From contig NZ_UFQQ01000028.1 in assembly GCF_900218015.1 (NCBI RefSeq), positions 1 through 60,778 of the forward strand: DNA of 60,778 bases, in the 5' to 3' direction. The notes beneath the pieces were generated by a model, which worked only from the letters and a program-made list of their open reading frames with translations, was not told the origin of the DNA and ran no database searches. Source of the stretch: Rhodopseudomonas pentothenatexigens (GTDB lineage: Bacteria; Pseudomonadota; Alphaproteobacteria; Rhizobiales; Xanthobacteraceae). This document shows positions 28,433-37,169 of this stretch, piece by piece. A program made the translations under genes and the position numbers. Each line of letters opens with the position of its first letter. Positions within the stretch are counted from its first letter, which is position 1.

Positions 28433-30483
28433 CAGGCCGCCTCGCTCATCTGTTTTTCGGATCGGGCTTGGGCGAGGCCGACGAGCTGCACGACGTCGAG
28501 GATCAGCGCCGCCGTTCCGTCACCCAGGATGGTGGCGCCGGAGAAGATCGTGACGTCGGAATGCAGCTTCGACAGCGACTTGATGACGGTCTGGTGATTG
28601 CCGATGATCTGATCGGCCACCAGACCGACGCGGGTCTCGCCGGTCGAAATGATGATCGTCTTCTGGTGCTGGTCCGGCTCGCCGTCGGCTTCGAGGATTT
28701 CGCGAAGGCGCAGGAACGGCACGAGGTTGCCGCGGACATTGAGGAAGTTGCGGCTGCGCGAGCGCTCGTCCTCGGCGGTGAGTTCGACGCACTCTTCGAC
28801 CGCGGACAGCGGAATGATGTAGCGGCCGCTGCCGACCCGGATCAGCAGGCCTTCGATGATCGCCAGCGTCAGCGGCAGGCGCAGCGTGACGGTGGTGCCG
28901 TCACCCGGGACCGTCGACAGGTCGATCGACCCGCGCATGTTCTCGATGGTGCGCTTGACCACGTCCATGCCGACGCCGCGCCCCGACAGCGCCGAAACGG
29001 TCTGCGCCGTCGAAAAGCCGGGGTGGAACAGAAACTGATGGATCTCCTGGTCGGAGGCCGACGCCCCCGGCGCGATCAGTCCCTGCTCTTCGGCCTTGGC
29101 GCGGATGCGCGCGGTGTTCAGCCCGCCACCATTGTCCTTCACGGTGACCAGCACCTGCGCGCCGCAATGCTGCGCAGCCAGTTCGATGCGGCCCTGCTCC
29201 GGCTTGCCGGCGGCGACCCGCGCTGACGGCGATTCGATGCCGTGATCGATCGCGTTGCGGATCAGGTGGACCAGCGGGTCGGCCAGGCACTCGATCATCG
29301 TCTTGTCGAGTTCGGTGTCCTCGCCGATGGTGATGAACTCCACCGGCTTGCCGAGGTCGCGTGACAGGTCGTGCACCAGACGGCGGAAGCGGCCGAACAG
29401 CGAGCCGATCGGCACCATCCGGGCGCCCATCGTGGTGTCGCGAAGGCTCGAGGCGAGCCGTTCGATTTCTTCGGCGATCAGCTTGATCGAGATGTCGTTG
29501 CCGGAAGCCGCGAGCTGGGTCAGGCGCGCCTGCGCGATCACCAGTTCGCCGACCCGATCCATCAGCTCGTCGAGCCGTTCGGCCTGAACCCGGACCGTGG
29601 CGATGCCGCGGTCTTCGGCGCGTCGCGGCTCGCCGCTGCGGCGCTCGGTCGGCAGCGGGGCGGCGGCGGCCTGCGGCGCGGACCTCGCCTCGTCCGCACT
29701 CTGCGGCGGCTCCGGCGGCACAATGGAAATGTCCGGCAATTCGAGCACCGGCACCGGGCGGGCGCTTTCACCTTCGAACAGCGGCTCCAGGGCGAGCGTC
29801 ATCTCGTCCTGGACGAACATGAAGACGTCGTCGATCGCGGCCTTGTCGCAATCCGAATGCAGCGAGACGTCCCACTTCAGATAGCAATCCTCGGGCACCA
29901 GTTCGTCGAGAAACGGGATGCCGTCGGTCAGCGGCATCGCGAAGCAGGAGCCGAGCTTGCTGAGGTCGTCGAGCAGGTCGAGCGGGTTGGACCCGTTGCG
30001 CAGGATCTGGGAGTCGAATTCGAAGCGAAGATGCCAGCCGACCTGGCGACGCTCCGACACCGGCGCAAGCGCCGACACGGGCGACGATACCGGTGCTTCG
30101 ACGGCTTCGGTCGGCGACACGAACCGGCTGAGATCGGCCAGGATCGCCTCGCCGATGATCGCATCGGTGTCGTCCGGCGTTTCGATCAGCGCGCGGATGA
30201 AATCCTTGGCGGCGAGCGCCACCGAAACCAGGTCCTGGGTCGGCTTGATCTCGCCCTTGCGGACGCGCTCGAACGCGGTCTCGAATTCGTGGGTGAAGCT
30301 GGCGACCTTGTCGAACCCGAACATCGCGCCCGACCCCTTGATGGTGTGCAGGGCGCGAAACGCAGAGTCGACCAGCTCGCGGTCGTCGGGGTTCTGGCCG
30401 AGATCGAGCAGCGCCGCTTCCAGCACCTCGAACAGTTCGGCCGCCTCCTGGCGGAAGACGGCTGCCGGATCGATCGTGGTCAT
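28432..30483 (-). CDS. cheA: Chemotaxis histidine kinase CheA
   Basis: A 683-residue kinase. The P1 HPt domain has His46 in FRALHTIKGSG. A divergent P2-like stretch follows at about 145-235, then P3 dimerisation near 300-370, P4 ATPase (LIRNAIDHGIE, DNGGGLN, GRGVGMDVV) and the C-terminal CheW-like P5 (residues about 540-680). It phosphorylates the CheY and CheB of this operon. Its start overlaps cheY by four bases. Confidence 0.95.
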   Translation of the reverse strand: MTTIDPAAVFRQEAAELFEVLEAALLDLGQNPDDRELVDSAFRALHTIKGSGAMFGFDKVASFTHEFETAFERVRKGEIKPTQDLVSVALAAKDFIRALIETPDDTDAIIGEAILADLSRFVSPTEAVEAPVSSPVSALAPVSERRQVGWHLRFEFDSQILRNGSNPLDLLDDLSKLGSCFAMPLTDGIPFLDELVPEDCYLKWDVSLHSDCDKAAIDDVFMFVQDEMTLALEPLFEGESARPVPVLELPDISIVPPEPPQSADEARSAPQAAAAPLPTERRSGEPRRAEDRGIATVRVQAERLDELMDRVGELVIAQARLTQLAASGNDISIKLIAEEIERLASSLRDTTMGARMVPIGSLFGRFRRLVHDLSRDLGKPVEFITIGEDTELDKTMIECLADPLVHLIRNAIDHGIESPSARVAAGKPEQGRIELAAQHCGAQVLVTVKDNGGGLNTARIRAKAEEQGLIAPGASASDQEIHQFLFHPGFSTAQTVSALSGRGVGMDVVKRTIENMRGSIDLSTVPGDGTTVTLRLPLTLAIIEGLLIRVGSGRYIIPLSAVEECVELTAEDERSRSRNFLNVRGNLVPFLRLREILEADGEPDQHQKTIIISTGETRVGLVADQIIGNHQTVIKSLSKLHSDVTIFSGATILGDGTAALILDVVQLVGLAQARSEKQMSEAA

Positions 30484-30845
30484 GACCGCACCAGCTTGCT
30501 CACCACGGAGAGCAGTTGCTCCGGCTTGAACGGCTTGGTGATCCAGCCGGTGGCGCCGCAGCTCTTGGCCTCCTGCTTGACCGCGTCGTTGGACTCGGTG
30601 GTCAGGAACACGATCGGAAGGCCGACCAGGTTGGGCTGCTTGCGAAGCGCCTTGATCAGCTCGAGCCCGTTCATCACCGGCATGTTGAGATCGGTGATGA
30701 CGAGGTCGACCTTGGTGGCCTGCGCTTTCGACAGCCCCTGGGCGCCGTCGCCGGCCTCGAGGACACTGTGGCCGGCCGGCTCGAGCGTCACCTTGATCAT
30801 CTGGCGGATGCTCGGAGAATCATCGACGGTCAGGATCGTGGCCAT
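30480..30845 (-). CDS. cheY: Single-domain response regulator CheY
   Basis: A 121-residue receiver domain. Acidic pocket in TVDDSPS, phospho-acceptor Asp52 (ITDLNMP), Thr in FLTTES and Lys104 (ITKPF) are all present. It probably diffuses to the flagellar motor or acts as a phosphate sink for CheA. It overlaps the STAS gene by one base and cheA by four, so all three are coupled. Confidence 0.93.
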   Translation of the reverse strand: MATILTVDDSPSIRQMIKVTLEPAGHSVLEAGDGAQGLSKAQATKVDLVITDLNMPVMNGLELIKALRKQPNLVGLPIVFLTTESNDAVKQEAKSCGATGWITKPFKPEQLLSVVSKLVRS

Positions 30846-31168
30846 TACGAGCCACCTTTCTTCTGCGGAAAATTCTGGTCGATCATCTCGTCGTCGGCGA
30901 AGCCGGCGCGCTGCATGGTGTTGCGAAGGACTTCGGAGAGCTCTGTCAGCACCACCGGGCGGCCCTGGGCCTCTCCGGTCTTCGCGGTCGACAGCAGGAG
31001 CTGGATCGCGGTGAGGTCGGCCCTGTTCACATTCGAACAGTCGATCTCCAGTGGACCTTGGCGGCCGAGAGCTTCCTGGATGGTCTCGTGAATGGTTCGA
31101 ATGGAAGAGATGCTACAGTCGGAAGGAAGCCGAAGCGCGGCTCCCGCTTCGGAGGGATCAAACGTCAT
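30845..31168 (-). CDS. STAS-domain protein at head of che operon
   Basis: About 107 residues forming a single STAS domain, with LEIDCSNVNRADLTAIQLLL as its central strand-turn-helix. In anti-sigma-antagonist relatives a Ser after the Asp is phosphorylated; here that position reads Asp-Leu-Thr, so Thr is the only candidate. STAS proteins precede cheY-cheA in several alphaproteobacterial che clusters, where their role is not settled. ATG 31168 is used; a TTG at 31180 is also in frame. Confidence 0.85.
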   Translation of the reverse strand: MTFDPSEAGAALRLPSDCSISSIRTIHETIQEALGRQGPLEIDCSNVNRADLTAIQLLLSTAKTGEAQGRPVVLTELSEVLRNTMQRAGFADDEMIDQNFPQKKGGS

Positions 31169-31467
31169 TGCAGTCCCCAATCGCGAGCGATCGTCGGTCG
31201 CGGAGCGAATACTTCGCCGGCATGAGGGAGCCTAACGGCTAATTATTAAAATACTCTGCTACGCGTCTGTAAAGTTCGTTCGCCGACTGAAATTTCTAGA
31301 GCGATTACTTGTCTGAGCGTCTCACCCCGGCAAACTACCAGGTCTCGCGGACGGAGACGATCGCACGGGAAGATCAAAAGATACCTTTGGCGGACCGAAC
31401 TTAGCTCGCACTTAACCGACGCTCGTTAGTATAGATACGCCGCTATACTTAGCAAAGGTCGCACTTT
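31169..31467. promoter_or_regulatory. Divergent promoter region between che operon and HD-GYP regulator
   Basis: A 299-bp gap, clearly AT-richer than its surroundings. An A/T block at about 31239-31254 is a plausible minus-10 area for the che operon. Just before the HD-GYP gene, AGTATAG (31428-31434) and CTATACT (31443-31449) form a perfect 7-bp inverted repeat that also contains a TATACT minus-10-like hexamer, so a repressor bound there would block that promoter. No ORF is evident. Confidence 0.5.
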
Positions 31468-32619
31468 ATGTTAATTCAAGCATTAGTTGTGGATGACAGC
31501 CGGTCGGCCCTGGACTACCTGAAGCGAACGATCGAAGCGGACGGGCAAGTACATGTCATCCCGTTCACCGAGCCGCTCCTGGCTTTGTCATCGGCCCGTA
31601 ATCTCGATATCGACATCGTCTTCGCCGATTACGAGATGCCGCATATGGACGGCATCAGCCTGATCCGGCGGCTGCGATCGCTGCCTAAATTCTCGGACAT
31701 CCCGATCGTGATGATCACCTCGGTGGAGAGCGACGAGGTGCGGCTGCAGGCACTGGACGCCGGCGCCACCGACTTCCTGCCGAAGCAGCCGAAGAGTCTG
31801 GAAACGCAGGTGCGGCTGCGCAACATGATTCGGCTCGGCTCCGCGGTCCGGAAGCTGAACGACCGCGCCGCGCTGCTGGCGAGCGAGGTGGCGCGCGCCA
31901 CCCATACGCTTCAGGAGCGCGAAGAGGAGATCATCCTTCGGCTGGCGCTGTCGGTCGAGTATCGCGACAACGACACCGGCGATCACACGCTAAGGGTCGC
32001 CAAGTACAGCCGCATGATTGCAGAGGGGTTGGGACTCCCGGACCGGCTGTGCCGTGACATCTATCTGGCCGCCCCGTTGCACGACGTCGGCAAGGTCGCC
32101 ACGCCCGACCACATCCTGCTCAAGCCGGGCAAGCTGACGCCGGACGAAATCGCCGTGATGCAGACCCACACCACGATCGGCGCTTCGATCCTCGCCGGCA
32201 GCCGCTGCGAGCTGATTCGGCTCGCCGCCGACATCGCCGTGGCCCATCACGAGCGCTGGGACGGCACCGGCTATCCGAACAAACTCAAAGGCGACGAGAT
32301 TCCGATCGCGGCTCGGATCGTCGCGGTCGCGGACGTGTTCGATGCGCTCTCCACCGCCCGCCCATATAAAGAGGCAATGCCTTTGCCGGTAGCGCGGCAG
32401 CATCTCGAAAACGGTCGCGGTCTCCATTTCGACCCGGCCTGCGTCGATGTGTTTCTGACGCGCTGGGACGACGTCGTGGCGATCGCCACCGAACGGTCGA
32501 GACTCCATCCGCAAGACGACGCGCCGCTGCAGCCGTCGTTCACGCCCGAGACCCGGGAGCCCACGATCTCGTTGCCGGCAACCGGCGCCGGCGGTCCCGC
32601 GGCGACTTCGCTGGCCTGA
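31468..32619 (+). CDS. Response regulator with HD-GYP c-di-GMP phosphodiesterase domain
   Basis: A 383-residue protein. Residues 1-125 are a receiver (VVDDSRS, phospho-acceptor Asp54 in FADYEMP, Lys106). Residues 155-345 are an HD-GYP domain with HDVGK at 205-209 and HHERWDGTGYP at 260-270, the full catalytic set for c-di-GMP hydrolysis. The last 45 residues are Pro/Thr-rich and look disordered. Divergent from the che operon, it may be phosphorylated by that CheA and tie chemotaxis to c-di-GMP; this is inference. Confidence 0.93.
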   Translation: MLIQALVVDDSRSALDYLKRTIEADGQVHVIPFTEPLLALSSARNLDIDIVFADYEMPHMDGISLIRRLRSLPKFSDIPIVMITSVESDEVRLQALDAGATDFLPKQPKSLETQVRLRNMIRLGSAVRKLNDRAALLASEVARATHTLQEREEEIILRLALSVEYRDNDTGDHTLRVAKYSRMIAEGLGLPDRLCRDIYLAAPLHDVGKVATPDHILLKPGKLTPDEIAVMQTHTTIGASILAGSRCELIRLAADIAVAHHERWDGTGYPNKLKGDEIPIAARIVAVADVFDALSTARPYKEAMPLPVARQHLENGRGLHFDPACVDVFLTRWDDVVAIATERSRLHPQDDAPLQPSFTPETREPTISLPATGAGGPAATSLA

Positions 32620-32642
32620 TGTTTTGAGCTTCGGCCCACCGC

Positions 32643-32984
32643 TCACAAGCACGGCGTGGCCGCAGGAATGACCGCTCCCGTCCAAACCGTTGCGGCAATC
32701 GCCGCCATGGTCGACCCGATTGCCGCGCGTCGCAGGAATCCGAACGTCCGATCGGCGGACCGCCTTCCCAGTCTCACGCAATAGATCAGCAGCGTACCCA
32801 GCGCCGCGAGATGGGCGAACCAGATCGCCAGCAGAACCGCCCGCAGCAGCGTCACGCCGGCGATCAGCTCGCTTTGCCAGCCGGCCACGCAGCCGAGCGA
32901 CAGCCCCGCATACAGCAGGGTGAACGCCGACGCCCAGATCACGAAGCCGGCGGCGATCAGGAGCAGCGGGAGCCGCGGCGTCAT
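32643..32984 (-). CDS. Small membrane protein of oxidase cluster
   Basis: 113 residues with three predicted membrane helices (about 5-32, 38-68 and 82-108). It overlaps the fused oxidase gene by four bases (ATGA), so it is translated with it. I do not recognise the family. By position it may be a small oxidase subunit or an assembly factor. Confidence 0.7.
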   Translation of the reverse strand: MTPRLPLLLIAAGFVIWASAFTLLYAGLSLGCVAGWQSELIAGVTLLRAVLLAIWFAHLAALGTLLIYCVRLGRRSADRTFGFLRRAAIGSTMAAIAATVWTGAVIPAATPCL

Positions 32985-35515
32985 CGCGCCGCTCCCATCA
33001 CCAGCGGCAGCCCGAACACCAGCAGCAGCACCGCCGCACCGAGCGCGGCCGTATAGCCCGTCCAGATCGCGCCGAGACGCAGATCGATGCTGCGAGCCGG
33101 CGAGACGAAGCCGGCGCGGCTGCGCCAGATCCCGAAGCCGGCGAACACCAATCCGATCGCGGCGTGCAGGCCTGCATACAGCAGCATCACCAGAATCACT
33201 GCGGCGTAGGCATGCCGCGTCGGATCGGGCGTGATGACGACGATCGCAGCGATGCCGAGCAGCGCGACGAGGTGGCCGAGGCCGGAGATCGCGAGCAGCG
33301 CTTCCCGCCATGCGGCGTGCGCGATCACGCGCCGCCTCGCCGCGACCTGACCGGCCATCAGCGCCGTCACCAGCCCCGCCCCGGTCAGCGCCGCGCCCCA
33401 CGGCGACCATTGCAGCAGCTCGGGGGGCGGCCAGTTCGGCGCCACCACCCACAGGAACAACAATCCGAAGCCGAGCGACGCAAAAGCGGTGGCGTCCGCG
33501 GCCAGCGCCAGCCAGATCGCCCACAGCGACGGCGGCGATGCGGCTTCGCTGTGCAACACCGCGGAGTCGCCGTTGCCGATCGGCAGCGCCCCATGGTCCT
33601 GGCGTTCGCCGGAGTCGGGGGTCCACATCATCACCGCCGCCACCACCGCGGCCAACGCGATCAGCGCCAGGACGTAGAGCTTGAACAGCACCGCGACGAA
33701 GAACAGGCCGGTGATCACCGCCGTCACCAGCGGAATGAAGGTGCGGTTCGGCAGCCGGACGATCTGCTCGACCCGGCCGGTCGTCACCTCGACGCCGAGC
33801 GTTTCCAGCCATCGGTGTCGAACGAAGCCGAGATAGCCCGCTCCGGCGGCCAGCCGGTTACCGAGAGCGGGATCATCGGCGAGCGGTGCGCGCGAGCCGA
33901 TCTGCGGCAGCGAGGCGAAATTGTAGCTCGGCGACGGCGTCGCGGTGGCCCATTCCAGGGTGGACGCGCGCCACGGATTGCGGTCGCAGCGCTTGCCGTG
34001 CCGCCAGTGCATCAGCACGTCGACGGTGAACAGCGCGAAGCCGATCGCCATGGTGAAGCCGCCGATCGACGACAGCAGGTTGGGCCATTCCCAGCCGGTC
34101 TCGGGGCCGTATCCGGTGATCCGGCGCGGCATGCCGAGCAGCCCGGTCCAGTGCATTACCAGGAAGGTCAGGTTGAACCCGATCAGGATCAGCCAGAACG
34201 CCGGCTGGCCGAGGCTGTGGCGCGGCACCCGGCCGGTGAAATGCGGCAGCCAGTAATACGCCGCCGCCAGCATCGGAAACACGAAGCCGCCGACCAGAAC
34301 GTAGTGCAGATGGGCGACGACGAAATGGGTGTCGTGCACCTGCCAGTTGAACGGCACGATCGCCAGCATCACGCCGGTGAGCCCGCCGATCACGAAGACC
34401 GAGAAGAAGCCGAGCAGGTACAGCATCGGCAGTTTGAGCTGCGGCCGCCCCGCCGCAAGGGTGCCGATCCAGGCGAAGATCTGCACCGCGGTCGGCACCG
34501 CCACCGCCGTACTGGCCGACGAGAAGAACGCCAGAGCGAGATGCGGAATCCCGACCGTGAACATGTGGTGGACCCACAGCCCGAAGCTGAGGAACGCCAG
34601 CGCCACCACGCTGACCACGATCCAGCCGTAGCCGATGATCTCGCGCCGGGCGAATGTCGGCAGGATGGTCGACACCATGCCGGCGGCCGGCAGGAAGATG
34701 ATGTAGACCTCGGGATGGCCGAACAGCCAAAACAGGTGCTGCCACAGCAGCGAGTCGCCGCCGCGGGTCGGATCGAAGAACGGCAGCGAGAACGCTCGCT
34801 CCAGCTCCAGCAGCACCGAGCCGAGGATCAGCGGCGGGAAGCCGAACAGCATCATGAAGGCGGTGACCAGCAGATACCAGGCGAGCAGCGGCATCTTGTC
34901 GATCGACATGCCGGGCGCCCGCAGCTTCAGCACCGTGGCGATGATCTCGATCGCCGCCGAGATCGCCGAGACCTCGACGAAGGTGACGCCGATCAGCCAG
35001 ATGTCGGCGTTGATGCCGGGGCTGTAGGTCTTCGAGGTCAGCGGCGTGTACATGAACCAGCCGCCGTCCGGGGCGAGCCCGACCGCCAGCGCGATCAGCA
35101 GGATCGAGCCGCCGAACAGGTAGCACCAGTAGCCGTAGGCACCGAGCCGCGGGAACGCCATGTCGCGGGCGCCGAGCAGTTTCGGCAGCAGGTAGATCGC
35201 AAAACCCTCGAACATCGGGATCGCGAACAGAAACATCATCACCGTGCCGTGCATGGTGAAGATCTGATTGTAGATTTCGGGGCCGAGAAACGCGCTGCGC
35301 GGCGTCGCCAGCTGCGCCCGGATCAGCATCGCCAGCACGCCGCCGATGCCGAAGAACACGAACGCGGTCAGGATGAAGCGGCGGCCGACGACGTTGTGGT
35401 TCACCGCCGACAGTTGCGCCCAGCCGGGCGGCGTGCCCCACACCGCTTCGAGTTGCTTGTGCAGCCGGATCGCGCCGGTCGTAGTCTGGGGCGGATGACC
35501 GTTTCCGTCCGTCAT
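32981..35515 (-). CDS. Cytochrome c oxidase subunit I fused to subunit III
   Basis: An 844-residue inner-membrane heme-copper oxidase. Subunit I is at about 1-540: His89 and His404 bind low-spin heme, His402 the high-spin heme, and His267, His316 and His317 bind CuB, with the His-Tyr crosslink pair in GHPEVY (267, 271). D-pathway Asp118 and Glu269 are present. The K-pathway lysine is Gln345 (VPTAVQIFAW where aa3 enzymes have PTGVK). A subunit III-like part with about six helices follows from about 650. It starts overlapping the subunit II stop. Probably a terminal oxidase using cytochrome c; no separate subunit III gene exists here. Confidence 0.92.
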   Translation of the reverse strand: MTDGNGHPPQTTTGAIRLHKQLEAVWGTPPGWAQLSAVNHNVVGRRFILTAFVFFGIGGVLAMLIRAQLATPRSAFLGPEIYNQIFTMHGTVMMFLFAIPMFEGFAIYLLPKLLGARDMAFPRLGAYGYWCYLFGGSILLIALAVGLAPDGGWFMYTPLTSKTYSPGINADIWLIGVTFVEVSAISAAIEIIATVLKLRAPGMSIDKMPLLAWYLLVTAFMMLFGFPPLILGSVLLELERAFSLPFFDPTRGGDSLLWQHLFWLFGHPEVYIIFLPAAGMVSTILPTFARREIIGYGWIVVSVVALAFLSFGLWVHHMFTVGIPHLALAFFSSASTAVAVPTAVQIFAWIGTLAAGRPQLKLPMLYLLGFFSVFVIGGLTGVMLAIVPFNWQVHDTHFVVAHLHYVLVGGFVFPMLAAAYYWLPHFTGRVPRHSLGQPAFWLILIGFNLTFLVMHWTGLLGMPRRITGYGPETGWEWPNLLSSIGGFTMAIGFALFTVDVLMHWRHGKRCDRNPWRASTLEWATATPSPSYNFASLPQIGSRAPLADDPALGNRLAAGAGYLGFVRHRWLETLGVEVTTGRVEQIVRLPNRTFIPLVTAVITGLFFVAVLFKLYVLALIALAAVVAAVMMWTPDSGERQDHGALPIGNGDSAVLHSEAASPPSLWAIWLALAADATAFASLGFGLLFLWVVAPNWPPPELLQWSPWGAALTGAGLVTALMAGQVAARRRVIAHAAWREALLAISGLGHLVALLGIAAIVVITPDPTRHAYAAVILVMLLYAGLHAAIGLVFAGFGIWRSRAGFVSPARSIDLRLGAIWTGYTAALGAAVLLLVFGLPLVMGAAR

Positions 35516-36207
35516 GGCCGGTCCCGCGGCAGCTCGCGCAGCCGGTCCTCGTAGCTGTCATCGGCATGCGCCTCGACGCGAAAATCCATCGCGGTGTGGC
35601 CGCCGCCGCAGAACTCGGCGCAGACGCCGCGATACACGCCGGGCCGATCGGCGCTGAGCCGGACGACGTTGATATGGCCAGGAATGGCGTCGATCTTGCC
35701 GCCGAGCCGCGGGATCCAGAAGCCGTGGATTACGTCCGGGCTGGTGACGTGGAGGTCGACCGGCCGCCCGACCGGCAGGTGCAGCTCGTTGACCGAAATC
35801 CGGGTCCCGCCGTCCGCGGCCGGATAGCGGAAGGTCCATTGCCACTGCCGGGCTTCGACCTCGATCCGGACCACCTCGGCGGCGCGCGGATGCGCCAGCA
35901 GTCGTTCGCCGGTCAGCAGTCCGAACCCGAGCAGCGGCGTCAGCACCAGCGCCGGGAGCACCAATCCGCCGCCGGCGAGCCACAGCCCCGGCCTTGCCGG
36001 CGCAGCGCTGCGTCGAACAAAGACCCACAGCAGCAGCACCATCACCAGGCCGAACAGCACCACCGCGCCGGCCAGCATCGCCCACCACAGCTGCGCGATC
36101 GCCGCGGCGGCGGGACCGGCGGGTTCGAGCGTGGACAATGGCCCGCTGCAGGCGGCCAGCGGCAACGTGGCGGCCGCGACGATGCAACCGGCGCGCCCTC
36201 GCCGCAT
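35512..36207 (-). CDS. Cytochrome c oxidase subunit II, lipoprotein form
   Basis: About 231 residues. The N-terminus ends in LPLAAC at 15-20, a lipobox, so Cys20 is probably lipidated. Two TM helices follow (about 37-60 and 78-98), then the periplasmic cupredoxin domain with the CuA site: His in VIHGFWIP and CAEFCGGGHTAM. No fused cytochrome c domain is present. Its stop overlaps the subunit I/III start by four bases. The ribosome site before ATG 36207 is weak. Confidence 0.9.
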   Translation of the reverse strand: MRRGRAGCIVAAATLPLAACSGPLSTLEPAGPAAAAIAQLWWAMLAGAVVLFGLVMVLLLWVFVRRSAAPARPGLWLAGGGLVLPALVLTPLLGFGLLTGERLLAHPRAAEVVRIEVEARQWQWTFRYPAADGGTRISVNELHLPVGRPVDLHVTSPDVIHGFWIPRLGGKIDAIPGHINVVRLSADRPGVYRGVCAEFCGGGHTAMDFRVEAHADDSYEDRLRELPRDRP

Positions 36208-36228
36208 TACCGAGCCGGGAGGTGCGCC

Positions 36229-36711
36229 ATGCCGAAATCCGTCGTCGAGGAGATCAGCGACTACGACACCAGTTCGGTGGTGGCATTCGCCGGCCACCCG
36301 GTCCACGCCATGCTGGTGGCGTTTCCGATCGCGCTGGTGATCTCCACGCTCGGCTGCGACGTGTTCTACTGGTGGACCGCCGACCCGTTTTGGGTCCGCG
36401 TCGGGCTGTGGGCGAGCGGCTTCGCATTCTGGCTCGGCGTCGCCGCCAGCCTCGCCGGCACCGCCGAGCTGCTGCTGGTCGAGGGTATCCGCAAGCGGAC
36501 GACGAGCTGGACCCACGCCGTCGCCGGCGTGACGCTGGTGTCGATCGCCGGAGCGAATTGGGGATGGCGGCTGGTGCAGGACGACCCGGTGCTGCCGGTC
36601 GGCCTGATGATCTCGGCGCTCGGCACCGTGTTCGTCGGCCTCGCCGGGTGGCACGGCGGCAAGCTGGTGTTCGATCACGGCGTCGGCTTGATGGTGTCGA
36701 CCAACGACTGA
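36229..36711 (+). CDS. DUF2231-type membrane protein
   Basis: 160 residues with about four helices, beginning AFAGHPVHAMLVAFPIALV, a signature of the DUF2231 family. GGGAGGTG precedes ATG 36229. It sits on the opposite strand inside an otherwise one-way oxidase cluster: its start faces the subunit II gene 21 bases away, and its last 37 bases overlap the end of the CopD/HemJ-like gene. Function is unknown; heme- or oxidase-related by position only. Confidence 0.8.
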   Translation: MPKSVVEEISDYDTSSVVAFAGHPVHAMLVAFPIALVISTLGCDVFYWWTADPFWVRVGLWASGFAFWLGVAASLAGTAELLLVEGIRKRTTSWTHAVAGVTLVSIAGANWGWRLVQDDPVLPVGLMISALGTVFVGLAGWHGGKLVFDHGVGLMVSTND

Positions 36712-37169
36712 AGGCCGCCGGGCTGCGTCAGCCAGTCCGGCAGCCCTGCCGGCGTCAGCTCGGGCTTGGCCAGCACCAGCGTCAGGATACCGGCGATCGT
36801 GCACACCGTCGCGCCGGTCAACGCCCAGCGGCGCCAGGCCACGAAACTGCCGTGGGGGGCGAACAGGTTGAGGATCAGATGGCCGCTGCGGATGTGGATC
36901 ACCACCAGCACCCCGACCACGACCAGCTTCAGCATCATCCAGGTGGTGAACACCTCGCGCAGGAACAATAGCCCGGTACCCGCCACCACCGCGACAAACG
37001 CCGCCGGCGACGCAACCCGGATGAACAGGGTCCGGGTCAGCCGGTGCAACTCGGCGGCCGCGGTATCCGATAGCCGGCTGCGATGCACGAACAGGCCAGG
37101 CAGCGCCAGCAGCCCGGCGCACCACACCATCAGCGCCAGGATATGAACAGCCTTCAGCCACGCGATCAT
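36675..37169 (-). CDS. CopD/HemJ-superfamily membrane protein
   Basis: 164 residues with four helices. The start MIAWLKAVHILALMVWCAGL with His9, and the later MLKLVVVG and IHIRSGHL, match the HemJ/CopD superfamily, whose members are a protoporphyrinogen oxidase or copper-associated proteins. In this oxidase cluster a role in heme or copper supply is plausible. Its start overlaps the ctaG-like stop by four bases. Confidence 0.7.
   Translation of the reverse strand: MIAWLKAVHILALMVWCAGLLALPGLFVHRSRLSDTAAAELHRLTRTLFIRVASPAAFVAVVAGTGLLFLREVFTTWMMLKLVVVGVLVVIHIRSGHLILNLFAPHGSFVAWRRWALTGATVCTIAGILTLVLAKPELTPAGLPDWLTQPGGLQSLVDTIKPTP

Noticed and set aside
33164-35554. 796-codon plus-strand frame over the oxidase gene
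   Set aside because: Antisense to the fused oxidase subunit and dominated by Arg/His/Asp/Gln repeats.
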